The notes under the pieces were generated by a model, which saw nothing but the letters and a program-made list of their open reading frames with translations, made no database searches and was not told the origin of the DNA. From positions 181,021-245,020 of the forward strand of contig NZ_JAGGOG010000019.1 of assembly GCF_018614655.1 (NCBI RefSeq): a stretch of DNA of 64,000 nt, read 5' to 3'. Source of the DNA: Pseudomonas fluorescens. Its GTDB lineage: Bacteria > Pseudomonadota > Gammaproteobacteria > Pseudomonadales > Pseudomonadaceae. This document shows, one piece after another, positions 33,344 through 42,608 of this stretch (positions within the stretch are counted from its first letter, which is position 1; the number at the start of each line of letters is the position of its first letter). The position numbers and the translations under genes were made by a program.

Positions 33344-34258
33344 TCAAGACAATACATTCTCAACCCGCTCAATCAACCACTGCAACGCCGGATCCCCTCC
33401 CCGCCGCGAATGCCAGGTCAGCACAAAGGCAAAGGCAGGGATAGGAAATGGCGGCGGCACGGCCAACAGCCGCGCCTGATCAATGTCGAGCAGGCTGCGG
33501 GACGACACGGTGAGAATCAGGTCGGTCCCCTGAATCAGTTGGGGAGCCACGCCCCAATGCGGCAGGCTAATGGCGACATGTCGACGTTCTCGAATCGCCG
33601 TCAGCGCCCGTTCGATTTCCGGGGTCCCGCTGCCGCGCATTTCCAGCAGTACATGGGGACGCGCCAGGTAGGTGGGCAGATCGAGGATGCCATCGGCGGG
33701 CAGGCTGTCGCGGTCTACCAGGCAGGCATAGTGCTCTTCGAACAAGGGCGTGCTGCGCAATTCCGCAGGCAGGTCGGGAAATACCCCGGCTGCCAGGTCG
33801 ATATCGCCGTTGAGTACACCGTCGACCATGCCTTCGCGGCTGGCAGGGATGATCAGCAGATCAATCCCGGGGGCTTCCCGACGCAAGGTGCGCACCAGTC
33901 CCGGCAACAGCAGTGCAGCACCGTAGTCCGACATGGCCAGGCGAAAGGTGCGCTTGGCCGAGGCGGGGTCAAAACGGTTCGGCGCCAGCAGCGCTTGCAC
34001 CTGGGCCAAGGCGTCGGCCAACGGCGTGGCCAGTTCCAGGGCGCGAGCCGTGGGCACCAGCGTGCCGCCCTGGCGCACCAACAGCGGATCTCCCAGCAGA
34101 TCGCGCAAGCGCGCCAGAGCATGACTCACCGCCGGCTGGCTCAAGTGCAGACGCTCGGCGGCACGGGTGACGTGTTGCTCGCTGAGCAAGGCGTCGAGGA
34201 TCACCAGCAAGTTGAGGTCAATGCGGCGCAGATCATTCATCCGGTGCATGTCCAACAT
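33344..34258 (-). CDS. LysR-family regulator upstream of fosA
   Basis: A 304-residue protein with an N-terminal winged HTH (LRRIDLNLLVILDALLSEQH VTRAAERLHLSQPAVSHALA) and the binding-protein-like effector domain. ATG 34258 is used; Met at residue 7 is an alternative start. It is divergent from the DMT-type gene at 34327, with 68 bases between that include an AATTTAAATT palindrome. It may control that gene and, being read into fosA, possibly fosA as well. Confidence 0.82.
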   Translation of the reverse strand: MLDMHRMNDLRRIDLNLLVILDALLSEQHVTRAAERLHLSQPAVSHALARLRDLLGDPLLVRQGGTLVPTARALELATPLADALAQVQALLAPNRFDPASAKRTFRLAMSDYGAALLLPGLVRTLRREAPGIDLLIIPASREGMVDGVLNGDIDLAAGVFPDLPAELRSTPLFEEHYACLVDRDSLPADGILDLPTYLARPHVLLEMRGSGTPEIERALTAIRERRHVAISLPHWGVAPQLIQGTDLILTVSSRSLLDIDQARLLAVPPPFPIPAFAFVLTWHSRRGGDPALQWLIERVENVLS

Positions 34259-34326
34259 AAGAACCTGGAATTTAAATTTGCGCGACGAATGCTCTAGAGT
34301 CCAGAAAAACCTCTGGGAGAATTTTC

Positions 34327-34812
34327 ATGACGACGTTGCATTGGGTAGGTTTGTTGCTGTTGGCGGTGATAGCAGGCGCGGTGGTTCCGTTTCAAAGCGC
34401 GATCAACGCCAATCTCGGGCGTGGGCTGGGGCACCCGTTATGGGCGACCCTGGCTTCATTGTTGGTGAGCATCGTGGTGTTGCTGCCCGTCATTGTGGCG
34501 CTGCGCTTGCCGCTACCCAGCCTGGACTTCATCACCAGGGCGCCCTTGTGGATGTGGGCCGGTGGCGCGTTCGGGGTGTGCTTCATCTCCCTGGCACTGA
34601 TCCTGCTGCCCAAGCTCGGCGCGTCGGGGTTTATTGCCTTGGCCATGGCCGGGCAAATTATCGCCTCGCTATTGCTGGATCATTTCGGGCTGTTCGGCCT
34701 GGTGGAACGGCACCTGACAGCGCCCCGGTTGATCGGGGCGCTGATGCTGATCGGGGGCGTGGCACTGATTCAGTTCAGTGCGGCGCCGAGTAAAATTCTG
34801 ACGGCGGTTTGA
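34327..34812 (+). CDS. DMT-superfamily membrane protein (DUF606/YdcZ type)
   Basis: A 161-residue protein with about five hydrophobic helices and the typical half-size start VGLLLLAVIAGAVVPFQSAI followed by NLGRGLGHPLWATL. The DUF606 group has one DMT repeat and probably works as a dimer for efflux. It is divergent from the LysR gene at 34258, its probable regulator. Its end almost touches the convergent MFS gene. Confidence 0.83.
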   Translation: MTTLHWVGLLLLAVIAGAVVPFQSAINANLGRGLGHPLWATLASLLVSIVVLLPVIVALRLPLPSLDFITRAPLWMWAGGAFGVCFISLALILLPKLGASGFIALAMAGQIIASLLLDHFGLFGLVERHLTAPRLIGALMLIGGVALIQFSAAPSKILTAV

Positions 34813-34815
34813 TGA

Positions 34816-36147
34816 TCAGCACTTGTCCAGTGTCCGCAATTTTTGCGGCAAGCCCCAGAGCAACAGCGCCGCTGCGATCAGCGCGCACACGCCAATGACA
34901 TAGAGCGCGGGGGTGGTGCTGCCGGTCAGGTCGCGGATCCGGCCGACCATCACCGGGCTGACGATGCCGCCGAACTGGCCCAGGGTGTTGATCACCGCGA
35001 TTCCACCCGCCGCCCCGGCCCCTGCACCGGCCAGCAGTTTCGGCGGCAAGGTCCAGAAGGTCGGAATTGAGGCGATGATACCCGCACCCAACAGGCCCAA
35101 GGCGACGATCAGGAATGTGGTGTGATCGGCAAAGATCCCGGCACAGAAGAACCCCACCGCGCCCAGGGCCACCAAGCCGCTGACAAACTTGCGGCGCTCG
35201 CCGGTGGCGTCCGATAAACGTCCGATCACCACCATGCTGATAGCTCCGCACACGTAGGGAATAGCCGTCAGCAAGCCGATCATCACCGGGCTTTGGGTGC
35301 CGGCGCTGCGGATCAGTTGTGGCGCCCAGAAGTTCAGGCCGTAAGACGCGACCTGGATCAGAAAGTAGATAAACCCAAGCATCAGGAAGCCCGGAATACG
35401 TATCGCCGCCAGCAGCGAACCGCCGTGTTTGTTCGGCTCATGCAGGGCAACGCGGCTGGACAACAAGGCCTTTTCCGACGCACTCAGCCAGTGGGCGTCC
35501 TCGATGCGATCCTTGAGCAGGGTCAGCACCAGGAAACCCAGGCCGATGCAGGGCAAACCACCCAGCAGGAACAACCAGTGCCAGCCACGCATCTGCAGCA
35601 CGCCGTCCAGATGCTCCAGCACCAGTCCGGAGAACGGTGCACCCACCAACCCGGCAAACGCGGAGGCCAGGAACAACATTGAGGTGATGCGCCCACGGTA
35701 GTGTTGCGGGAACCACAGGGTCAGGTAATACAACACGCCCGGTGCAAATCCCGCCTCCATCGCACCGATGATGAAACGCAGCCCGTAGAACTGCCATTCG
35801 GCGGTCACAAATACCATAGCCGCCGTGGCCAGGCCCCAGGACATCATGATCCGCGCGATCCAGCGACGGGCGCCGACCTTGTACAGCATCATGTTACTTG
35901 GCACTTCGAAGATCACATAGCCGACGACAAACAACCCGGCCCCCAGGCCGTAGGCGGTGTCGCTCAAACTCAGGTCGGCCTGCAACTGGAACTTGGCGAA
36001 GCTGATGTTGATGCGGTCAAAAAAGGCGAACAGGTAGCACACCATGATCAGCGGCATCAGGCGCCAGGCGACCTTGCTGACCAGGGCTTTTTCGGCATCG
36101 TGCTCAGCGACCGGGCGCACGCCGGCCTCCAACGTATTAAGGCTCAT
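34816..36147 (-). CDS. MFS transporter, anion:cation symporter type
   Basis: A 443-residue, 12-helix carrier of the ACS branch of MFS, with the typical start RLMPLIMVCYLFAFFDRINI and GLGAGLFVVGYVIFEVPSNM. ACS members import organic anions such as tartrate, galactarate or phthalate together with protons. It closes a leftward operon with a CoA-transferase and an HMG-CoA-lyase-like enzyme, so it probably brings in a carboxylic acid that those two enzymes use. GGAG lies 8 bases before the ATG. Confidence 0.87.
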   Translation of the reverse strand: MSLNTLEAGVRPVAEHDAEKALVSKVAWRLMPLIMVCYLFAFFDRINISFAKFQLQADLSLSDTAYGLGAGLFVVGYVIFEVPSNMMLYKVGARRWIARIMMSWGLATAAMVFVTAEWQFYGLRFIIGAMEAGFAPGVLYYLTLWFPQHYRGRITSMLFLASAFAGLVGAPFSGLVLEHLDGVLQMRGWHWLFLLGGLPCIGLGFLVLTLLKDRIEDAHWLSASEKALLSSRVALHEPNKHGGSLLAAIRIPGFLMLGFIYFLIQVASYGLNFWAPQLIRSAGTQSPVMIGLLTAIPYVCGAISMVVIGRLSDATGERRKFVSGLVALGAVGFFCAGIFADHTTFLIVALGLLGAGIIASIPTFWTLPPKLLAGAGAGAAGGIAVINTLGQFGGIVSPVMVGRIRDLTGSTTPALYVIGVCALIAAALLLWGLPQKLRTLDKC

Positions 36148-36207
36148 TGTTTTTCTCCAGGCGGACTGCCCATAGGTGTCCGATTGTTTTTGTTGTCTGG
36201 TTGAGAC

Positions 36208-37146
36208 TTACAGCGTCGCGATATAGCCCGGCGCCGGATGCAGATCGCAGTTGCGGCCCGCCTTGGCCACCTGGCCAGGTAATTCGTGGCCGAGCAGCGC
36301 CGGCAGTTGCCGGGACATGTGCAACAGGTGAGGCAGGTCGATGCCGGTATGAATACCCACTTCATCACACAGATTGACCAGGTCTTCAGTGCAGATATTG
36401 CCCGACGCACCCGGCGCAAATGGACAACCGCCAAGGCCACCCAGGGCCGCGTCAAAACGCCGGGCACCGGCTTCATACGCGGCCAACACATTGCACAGCC
36501 CCAGGCCACGGGTGTTGTGAAAATGCAGGGTCAGATCAGCGGCGCTCACCCGCTCCAGCACCCGTTTGACCAGGCGCTCGACCTGACGCGGATTGGCCAT
36601 GCCCGTGGTGTCGGCCAGCGTCACACCCTGGATGCCCAACGCCAGATAGGCATCCACCAGTTGCAGCACACGGTCTTCGTCAACCGTGCCCTCGAATGGG
36701 CAACCGAAGGTGGTCGCGATGCTGCCATTGAGCCGTACCGGGTGGTCGGTGGCAAAGCTGATCACGTCGCCAAAGGCCGCCAGGGAGGCTTCGCAACGCA
36801 TGCGCATATTGGCCAGGTTGTGGGTCTGGCTGGCGGACATCACCAGGTTCAACTCATCGGCCCTGGACTCGACCGCGCGCATGGCGCCCTTGAGGTTGGG
36901 AATCAGCGCCACGTAGATGATGCCTGGGCGCCGGGTGATGCCCTGGAACACTTGCTCGCCATCGCGCAGTGCAGGGATGGCCTTGGGTGAAACGAACGAC
37001 CCGGCTTCGATTCGCGAAAATCCAGCCTGGGATAACTGGTCAATCAGAGCGATCTTGTCGGCGGTCTCGACCCAGGTCGGCTCGATCTGCAAGCCATCCC
37101 GAGGCGAGACTTCCTGCACGATCAAAGGGTCTGCATAGTTTTTCAT
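36208..37146 (-). CDS. HMG-CoA-lyase-like enzyme
   Basis: A 312-residue TIM-barrel lyase of the HMG-CoA lyase family. Visible are RDGLQ (16-20), the metal-binding HFHNTRG (208-214) and the catalytic loop GGCPFAPGASGN with C241. It would split a 3-hydroxy-3-methyl-acyl-CoA into acetyl-CoA or pyruvate plus a keto acid. It overlaps the CoA-transferase gene by 4 bases, so that enzyme likely makes its substrate. HMG-CoA and citramalyl-CoA are both possible. Confidence 0.85.
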   Translation of the reverse strand: MKNYADPLIVQEVSPRDGLQIEPTWVETADKIALIDQLSQAGFSRIEAGSFVSPKAIPALRDGEQVFQGITRRPGIIYVALIPNLKGAMRAVESRADELNLVMSASQTHNLANMRMRCEASLAAFGDVISFATDHPVRLNGSIATTFGCPFEGTVDEDRVLQLVDAYLALGIQGVTLADTTGMANPRQVERLVKRVLERVSAADLTLHFHNTRGLGLCNVLAAYEAGARRFDAALGGLGGCPFAPGASGNICTEDLVNLCDEVGIHTGIDLPHLLHMSRQLPALLGHELPGQVAKAGRNCDLHPAPGYIATL

Positions 37147-38336
37147 TGCACCACTCCCGAGGCTTTCAGACGCTGAATATCGACCCCCGTCAGTCCGAGG
37201 TCACCGAGAATGTCATCCGTGTGTTGCCCCAGGCTTGGTCCCTGCCAGTTCACCGCGCCCGGGGTTTCCGAGAGTTTGGGCACGATACCCGGCATTTTCA
37301 CCGTCAGGCCGCCGGGCAGGTCGGCGTTGAGCAGCATGTCACGCGCCTGGTAGTGCGGATCGGCGACAATATCGGCCACGGAGTAGATGCGCCCGGCCGG
37401 TACTTCGGCCGCTTCCAGGGCACTGAGCACCTGGTCAATGGGCAAGCTGCTGGTCCAATGGGTGATCGCCGCGTCCAGCAGTCCGCTTTTGGCCGCACGC
37501 CCGTCGTTGTGGGCAAACTCCTCGGCTTCGGCCAGGTCGACACGGCCAATCGTGGTCATCAGGCGCTTGTAGATCGGGTCACTGTTGCCGGCAATCACCA
37601 CATACGCGCCGTCCGCCGTGAGGTAGGTATTGGACGGTGCGATACCCGGCAAGGCACCGCCGCTGCGCTCGCGGACATGGCCCAGCATGTCGTACTCCGG
37701 AACCAGGCTTTCCATCAGGTTGAACACGCTTTCCGCCAGGGACACGTCCACCACCTGGCCATCACCCTGGCCGGTCTTGACCCGCAACAACGACATCAAC
37801 GCGCCGATCACCCCGTGCAACGAGGCCAGGGAATCGCCGAGGCTGACGCCAACCCGCGCCGGTGGCGAGTCGGGGTTGCCGGTGGTGTAACGAATCCCGC
37901 CCATGGCCTCGCCGATAGCGCCAAAACCTGGCCGATCACGATAGGGACCGGTCTGACCGTAGCCGGAAATCCGCACCAGGGTCAGCTTGGGATTGAGGGC
38001 GTGTAATACGTCCCAACCCAGGCCGAGTTTTTCCAGGCCGCCGGGGCGCAGGTTTTCGATCAACACGTCGGCGTCGGCCAGCAGTTGCTTGATCAGGCCG
38101 ATGCCTTCGGCGGACTTGAGGTCCAGGGCCAGGGATTTTTTGTTGCGTGATTGCAGGTACCACCACAGCGACGTGCCTTCGTGCAGCTTTCGCCATTTGC
38201 GAAGCGGATCGCCCTGTCCCATGGACTCGACCTTGATCACTTCGGCGCCAAACTCGGCCAACAACCGTGCGGCGAACGGTGCGGCGATCAGCGTGCCGAT
38301 CTCGATCACCTTGATACCGCTCAGGGGAGTCGTCAT
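37143..38336 (-). CDS. CaiB/BaiF-family CoA-transferase
   Basis: A 397-residue class III CoA-transferase. The family features seen are GIKVIEIGTLIAAPFAARLL, ENLRPGGLEKLGLG, SGYGQTGPYRDRPGF and the catalytic aspartate D168 in VSLGDSLASLHG. It would move CoA from a donor such as succinyl-CoA to a carboxylic acid. It is the first gene of the operon; the LysR gene at 38467 lies upstream on the same strand. Confidence 0.87.
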   Translation of the reverse strand: MTTPLSGIKVIEIGTLIAAPFAARLLAEFGAEVIKVESMGQGDPLRKWRKLHEGTSLWWYLQSRNKKSLALDLKSAEGIGLIKQLLADADVLIENLRPGGLEKLGLGWDVLHALNPKLTLVRISGYGQTGPYRDRPGFGAIGEAMGGIRYTTGNPDSPPARVGVSLGDSLASLHGVIGALMSLLRVKTGQGDGQVVDVSLAESVFNLMESLVPEYDMLGHVRERSGGALPGIAPSNTYLTADGAYVVIAGNSDPIYKRLMTTIGRVDLAEAEEFAHNDGRAAKSGLLDAAITHWTSSLPIDQVLSALEAAEVPAGRIYSVADIVADPHYQARDMLLNADLPGGLTVKMPGIVPKLSETPGAVNWQGPSLGQHTDDILGDLGLTGVDIQRLKASGVVQ

Positions 38337-38466
38337 GGGGTGTACCTCTTATTCTTGGAATGTGGGCCAAGGCTAGAGGACGACGACGGTATAAATCCAA
38401 TCTTCAGTTGGCAACGAGCGTTCGCGAAACGCGAATTCATAGAGCATTGCCTGACACACCGATCCG

Positions 38467-39384
38467 TCAGACTTGTGCTTCAGTGCCTTGTAGATACTCG
38501 AACAGCAATCGACTGACCGGTGACAACGAAGCCTCATCGCGGATCACCAGAATCAACCGTCGGTCCGACCACCCATCCGTCAACGGCACGGCTTGCAACC
38601 CCAAGGCCCGACCGAACAATTCATAGGCTTTTTGCGGCAGGATGCCGATGCCCATGTTGGCCTGGACCATTCGGCACATCGCATCAAATCCCGGCACATG
38701 AATCCGCAGGCGCAACAGTTTGCCGGCCTCACGTGCGGCAGCGTGGGTGCGCATATTGATGGAGCTGGCCGAATGCAGGCCGACATAGTCACTGTCCAGG
38801 GTGTCGGCAAAGGCCAGGGTTTCACGGCTGGCCAATGGGTGACCCGCCGGCATCAACACCACCAGTTTGTCTCGGCGGTAGGTCACGCTGAGCAAGCCTT
38901 TGGTGTCGGTATCGCTGGAGCAGATGCCCAAGTCCGCAACACCGTCGAGCACGCCTTGAACCACGCCACGGCTGGGACGCTCTTCCAGGTCGGTTTTCAC
39001 CTGAGGATGCAGCCCGGAAAAATCCCGCAAATCTTCCGGCAAAAACTGAATGATCGCCGAGAGATTAGCCAACATACGCACATAGCCGCGTACACCATGG
39101 CTGTGTTCACCCAGTTCCAGGCCCATTTTCTCGACGTTGAACAGCATCTGCCGCGCGTGGTGCAACAAGGTTTCGCCGGCCGCGGTGAGGCTCATGCCCT
39201 TGGCCCGGCGTACAAACAGACTCACACCCAGCACCTGTTCCAGCTCCATCAGGCGCTTGCTGGCGGCCGAGACCGCAATGGCCTCGCGGGTGGCAGCGCG
39301 AGTCAGGGTGCCTTCTTCGTGGACGGCAACAAACAACTGCAGGGTGATCAGGTCGAGGCGACGGATCAGGCTTTTTTGCAGCAT
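38467..39384 (-). CDS. LysR-family regulator of the CoA-transferase operon
   Basis: A 305-residue protein with a winged HTH in residues 8-66 (ITLQLFVAVHEEGTLTRAAT, REAIAVSAASKRLMELEQVL) and an effector domain. It lies 130 bases upstream of the CoA-transferase gene, same strand, and probably activates that operon. Its ATG overlaps the stop of the Rossmann-fold gene by one base (TGATG). Confidence 0.83.
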   Translation of the reverse strand: MLQKSLIRRLDLITLQLFVAVHEEGTLTRAATREAIAVSAASKRLMELEQVLGVSLFVRRAKGMSLTAAGETLLHHARQMLFNVEKMGLELGEHSHGVRGYVRMLANLSAIIQFLPEDLRDFSGLHPQVKTDLEERPSRGVVQGVLDGVADLGICSSDTDTKGLLSVTYRRDKLVVLMPAGHPLASRETLAFADTLDSDYVGLHSASSINMRTHAAAREAGKLLRLRIHVPGFDAMCRMVQANMGIGILPQKAYELFGRALGLQAVPLTDGWSDRRLILVIRDEASLSPVSRLLFEYLQGTEAQV

Positions 39385-40058
39385 CAGACAGGCTCGCAGG
39401 CCAGGCGATTAATATCCGCTTGCTCCACCACCGCCTGTGCAGCGCCGTGACGAACGGCCGTCAACATCGCCCGGCCTACGGTTTCGGTGCTCACCACCCA
39501 ACCTGGCCGTGTGTGGCGAACCAGCGACAGCAACGGGCCTGTCACGGTATAGATCGATTGATAAAGCGGGGTTTTAGAACGTACGCCATGGAGTGGCTGA
39601 ATGATGCCAGGACGAAACAGGTACACCGCCTTGAACGGCAGGCGCAGCAAGGCGTTTTCAGTCTTGCCCTTGATCCGGGCCCACATCACCTTGCCCGTCT
39701 CGGAACTGTCGGTACCGGTGCCGGACACGTAGACAAAGGTCATCTGTGGATTGAGCCGGGCCAGGGTGCTGGCGGCCACCAGGGTCAGGTCATAGGTCAG
39801 GTGGGTGTACTTGGCCTCATCCATGCCCACCGAGGACACACCCAGGCAAAAGAAGCAGGCATCAAACCCTTGCAACAGGTTTTCCAGGGGCTGGAAGTTG
39901 AGCATGTCGGTGTGCAGCACCTGATGCAGTTTGTCGTGCTCCTGGGTAAGAGGCGTTCGACCGACCGCCACCACTTCCTGCACATCACTGGCCAGCAGGC
40001 ACTCGCGCAACACGCCCTGGCCGACCATGCCGGTGGCACCGAATAACAGAACTCTCAT
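39384..40058 (-). CDS. NAD(P)-binding Rossmann-fold protein of the atypical SDR type
   Basis: A 224-residue protein from ATG 40058, which has a GAGGT site; the longer frame from 40085 is rejected. The N-terminal dinucleotide motif is VLLFGATGMVGQGVLRECL. FVYVSGTGTD and an RPGIIQP block follow, as in YbjT/NmrA-like short-chain proteins. There is no clear YxxxK pair, so it may be a sensor rather than an enzyme. It is coupled to the LysR gene. Confidence 0.78.
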   Translation of the reverse strand: MRVLLFGATGMVGQGVLRECLLASDVQEVVAVGRTPLTQEHDKLHQVLHTDMLNFQPLENLLQGFDACFFCLGVSSVGMDEAKYTHLTYDLTLVAASTLARLNPQMTFVYVSGTGTDSSETGKVMWARIKGKTENALLRLPFKAVYLFRPGIIQPLHGVRSKTPLYQSIYTVTGPLLSLVRHTRPGWVVSTETVGRAMLTAVRHGAAQAVVEQADINRLACEPV

Positions 40059-40089
40059 AAGGGGGACCTCAGCGGCAATCCGCACGCTT

Positions 40090-40146
40090 CAAGCTGCAAG
40101 TAAAAGGCAATAGAGCCATACCTTAGCAGCTTGCAGCGCGCAGCTT
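40090..40146. repeat. Imperfect inverted repeat of the AAGCTGCAAG type
   Basis: AAGCTGCAAG at 40091-40100 is mirrored by CTTGCAGC...CAGCTT at about 40130-40146. This kind of GCTGCAAG element recurs between genes in Pseudomonas. It may end the alcohol dehydrogenase transcript or be a decayed mobile repeat. Confidence 0.45.
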
Positions 40147-40159
40147 ACTTCTGCCCTTC

Positions 40160-41308
40160 TCAAAAGGCGCTGCGAAAGATCTCTTCAATCTGGCGCTGAT
40201 CGGCACGCCGCGGATTAGTCAGCCCACAAGCATCCTTGAGCGCGTTGCTGGCCAGCAGCGGGATGTCCTGCAATTTGGCGCCCAACTCCCGCAGGCCGAC
40301 GGGGATGTTGACGTCATGGGACAGGCTACGAATGGCAACAATAGCGGCTTGTGCACCCTCTTCCGGGGTCACGCCCTTGATGTCCGCACCCAAGGCCCGG
40401 GCGACATCGCTCAGGCGCTCGGCGCTGACGCTGGCGTTGAAGCTTTGCACGTGGGGCAACAGCACGGCGTTGCACACGCCGTGAGGCAAGTCATACAGGC
40501 CGCCCAACTGGTGCGCCATCGCGTGGACGAAACCCAGGGAAGCATTGTTGAACGCCATGCCGGCGAGGAACTGTGCATACGCCATGTTTTCCCGAGCGGT
40601 CATATCGTGGCCATCACGCACCGCCAGACGCAGGTTGGCGCTGATCAGTTCGATGGCCTTAATCGCACAGGCGTCGGTGATCGGCGTGGCGGCGGTGGAT
40701 ACGTAGGCCTCGATCGCGTGGGTCAAGGCGTCCATGCCGGTGGCGGCGGTCAGGCCTTTGGGCATACCGACCATCAGCGCCGGGTCGTTGACCGACAGCA
40801 ACGGCGTAACGTTACGGTCAACGATGGCCATTTTCACGTGACGGCTTTCGTCGGTGATGATGCAAAAACGGGTCATCTCGCTGGCAGTGCCGGCGGTGGT
40901 GTTGATGGCTACCAGTGACAGTTGCGGCTTGGCCGACTGGTCAACGCCTTCGTAGTCGCCGATATGCCCGCCGTTGGTGGCACACAGGGCGATACCTTTG
41001 GCACAGTCATGGGGCGAGCCGCCGCCCAGGGACACCACGAAGTCACAGGCACTTTGCTCAAGCAGCGCCAAGCCTCTTTCGACGCTCTCGACATTGGGGT
41101 TGGGCTTGGCGCCATCGTAGATCACCGAGTCGATGTCTTGCATCGCCAGCTTTTCGGCGATCATGCCGGCCACGCCCGCCTTGACCAACCCCGTGTCGGT
41201 GACGATCAACGCCTTGCGAAAGCCGTAGTTGCGGATGGCAGTCATGGCTTCGTCGAGGCAACCGATGCCCATGATGTTGACCGCTGGGATGAAGAAGGTG
41301 CTGCTCAT
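40160..41308 (-). CDS. Iron-containing alcohol dehydrogenase
   Basis: A 382-residue group III alcohol dehydrogenase. It has the nucleotide motif GGGSPHD (95-101), GMDALTHAIEAYVS with metal ligands D193 and H197, and H262 and H276 (FVHAMAHQLGGLYDLPHGVC). It interconverts a primary alcohol and aldehyde with NAD(P). ATG 41308 is preceded by AGAGGA; the frame back to 41380 is not needed. It is close to YiaY/ErcA-like enzymes; the natural substrate is open. Confidence 0.88.
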   Translation of the reverse strand: MSSTFFIPAVNIMGIGCLDEAMTAIRNYGFRKALIVTDTGLVKAGVAGMIAEKLAMQDIDSVIYDGAKPNPNVESVERGLALLEQSACDFVVSLGGGSPHDCAKGIALCATNGGHIGDYEGVDQSAKPQLSLVAINTTAGTASEMTRFCIITDESRHVKMAIVDRNVTPLLSVNDPALMVGMPKGLTAATGMDALTHAIEAYVSTAATPITDACAIKAIELISANLRLAVRDGHDMTARENMAYAQFLAGMAFNNASLGFVHAMAHQLGGLYDLPHGVCNAVLLPHVQSFNASVSAERLSDVARALGADIKGVTPEEGAQAAIVAIRSLSHDVNIPVGLRELGAKLQDIPLLASNALKDACGLTNPRRADQRQIEEIFRSAF

Positions 41309-41433
41309 GAAGAATCCTCTGGGAGCGTTGATGGCTACAGCATCGACCTCCCTCGTCTGCGGCATCTTGACCAGGATCAAGCCCTGCTCATGATAAAGTC
41401 ACCCCCCAGCCGTTTTTGAGTAGACCCGCCGCA

Positions 41434-42450
41434 ATGAAGGATTTCCAGGATGTTGACGCCCACCTTGAAGACTGGAGCGCCTTGCGCAACAGCATCGACT
41501 TCAACGGGATTCTGATCGGCAACGGCGCCAGCCGCGCGGTGTGGGAAGACTTTGCCTACGACTCCCTGTTCGAAAGCGCCCGCACGGTGGAGGAAAAGCC
41601 GCTCAGCCAATCCGAACTGAGCGTGTTCGATGCAATGCAGACCCGCAGTTTCGAACAGGTGCTGGGGGCGCTGAAAACCACCAGTCGGGTCAACAAGGCC
41701 CTGGCGGTCAGCTCGGCGGCGCCGCGCAATCGTTACTACGCAATAAAGGAAGCGCTGATCAACACCATCCACGGCGTGCATATTCCGTGGCGCCTGGTGC
41801 AGCCGTCGCTGCTTGCGACAATGAATCAGGAGCTGTCCCGCTATTCCACGGTGTTCACCAGCAACTACGACCTGCTCAACTACTGGTCGATCCTGCAGGT
41901 ACCGGGCATCGATGATCTGTTTCGCAGTGCCGACGCCAGCTTTGACCTGCGTAATACCGCCGGCGACAGCACCCGTATTTTGTACCTGCACGGCGGCCTG
42001 CACCTGGTGCGCAACCTGGACGGCACGGCGCGTAAACTACCGACCACCGACAGCACCTTGCTCAGTAGTTTTGCGATCAACAATACGATCAAGACCCTGG
42101 ACGATGTGCCGCTGTTTGTCAGCGAAGGCAAGGTTGAGGAGAAGCTCAAGACCATCCGCAGTTCCGATTACCTGTCGTTCTGCTACGAGCAGTTGCTGAA
42201 CCATGAAGGCGCGTTGTGCATCTTCGGGCATCACCTGGGGCCGCAGGATTCACACCTGGTGCAGGCGATTCGGCAGGCCAAGATGAAGACCCTGGCGATT
42301 TCGGTATTTGGGCGCAGCGAGGGGTTTATCCAGCAGCAGAAGCGGCGTTATGCGGGGTTGTTCGAAGGGATAGAGGTGCAGTTGCGGTTCTTTGATGCAC
42401 GCACGCATGCGCTGGGCAATCCGGCCTTGTCGGTTCCCGTGGAACACTGA
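41434..42450 (+). CDS. DUF4917 protein with SIR2-like motifs
   Basis: A 338-residue protein from ATG 41434 (an in-frame TTG at 41416 is less likely). Although classed from memory as DUF4917, it has the landmarks of a SIR2-like NAD-binding fold: GILIGNGAS (25-33), TSNYD (142-146), YLHGG (184-188) and FGHHLGPQDSHL (264-275). SIR2 domains of this type deplete NAD+ in several anti-phage systems, while many DUF4917 genes stand alone in core genomes. It is a single gene here, read divergently from the alcohol dehydrogenase. Confidence 0.75.
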   Translation: MKDFQDVDAHLEDWSALRNSIDFNGILIGNGASRAVWEDFAYDSLFESARTVEEKPLSQSELSVFDAMQTRSFEQVLGALKTTSRVNKALAVSSAAPRNRYYAIKEALINTIHGVHIPWRLVQPSLLATMNQELSRYSTVFTSNYDLLNYWSILQVPGIDDLFRSADASFDLRNTAGDSTRILYLHGGLHLVRNLDGTARKLPTTDSTLLSSFAINNTIKTLDDVPLFVSEGKVEEKLKTIRSSDYLSFCYEQLLNHEGALCIFGHHLGPQDSHLVQAIRQAKMKTLAISVFGRSEGFIQQQKRRYAGLFEGIEVQLRFFDARTHALGNPALSVPVEH

Positions 42451-42473
42451 TCTACTGAACAAAAGCGATCAAC

Positions 42474-42580
42474 TGTGGGAGCTGTCGAGCTTTAGCGAGG
42501 CTGCGATGCAGGCGCTGCGGTCTGACAGGTACACCGAGGTGATCCTATCGCAACCTCGCTAAAGCTCGACAGCTCCCACA
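42474..42580. repeat. REPIN-like palindrome
   Basis: TGTGGGAGCTGTCGAGCTTT and its reverse complement bound the element; the arms continue for about 34 bases with two mismatches (AGCGAGGCTGCGAT against ATCGCAACCTCGCT). It lies after the convergent ends of the DUF4917 and XRE-cupin genes. Confidence 0.88.
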
Positions 42581-42608
42581 TTGACCGGATTCCAAAACAA
42601 GGCGGCGA

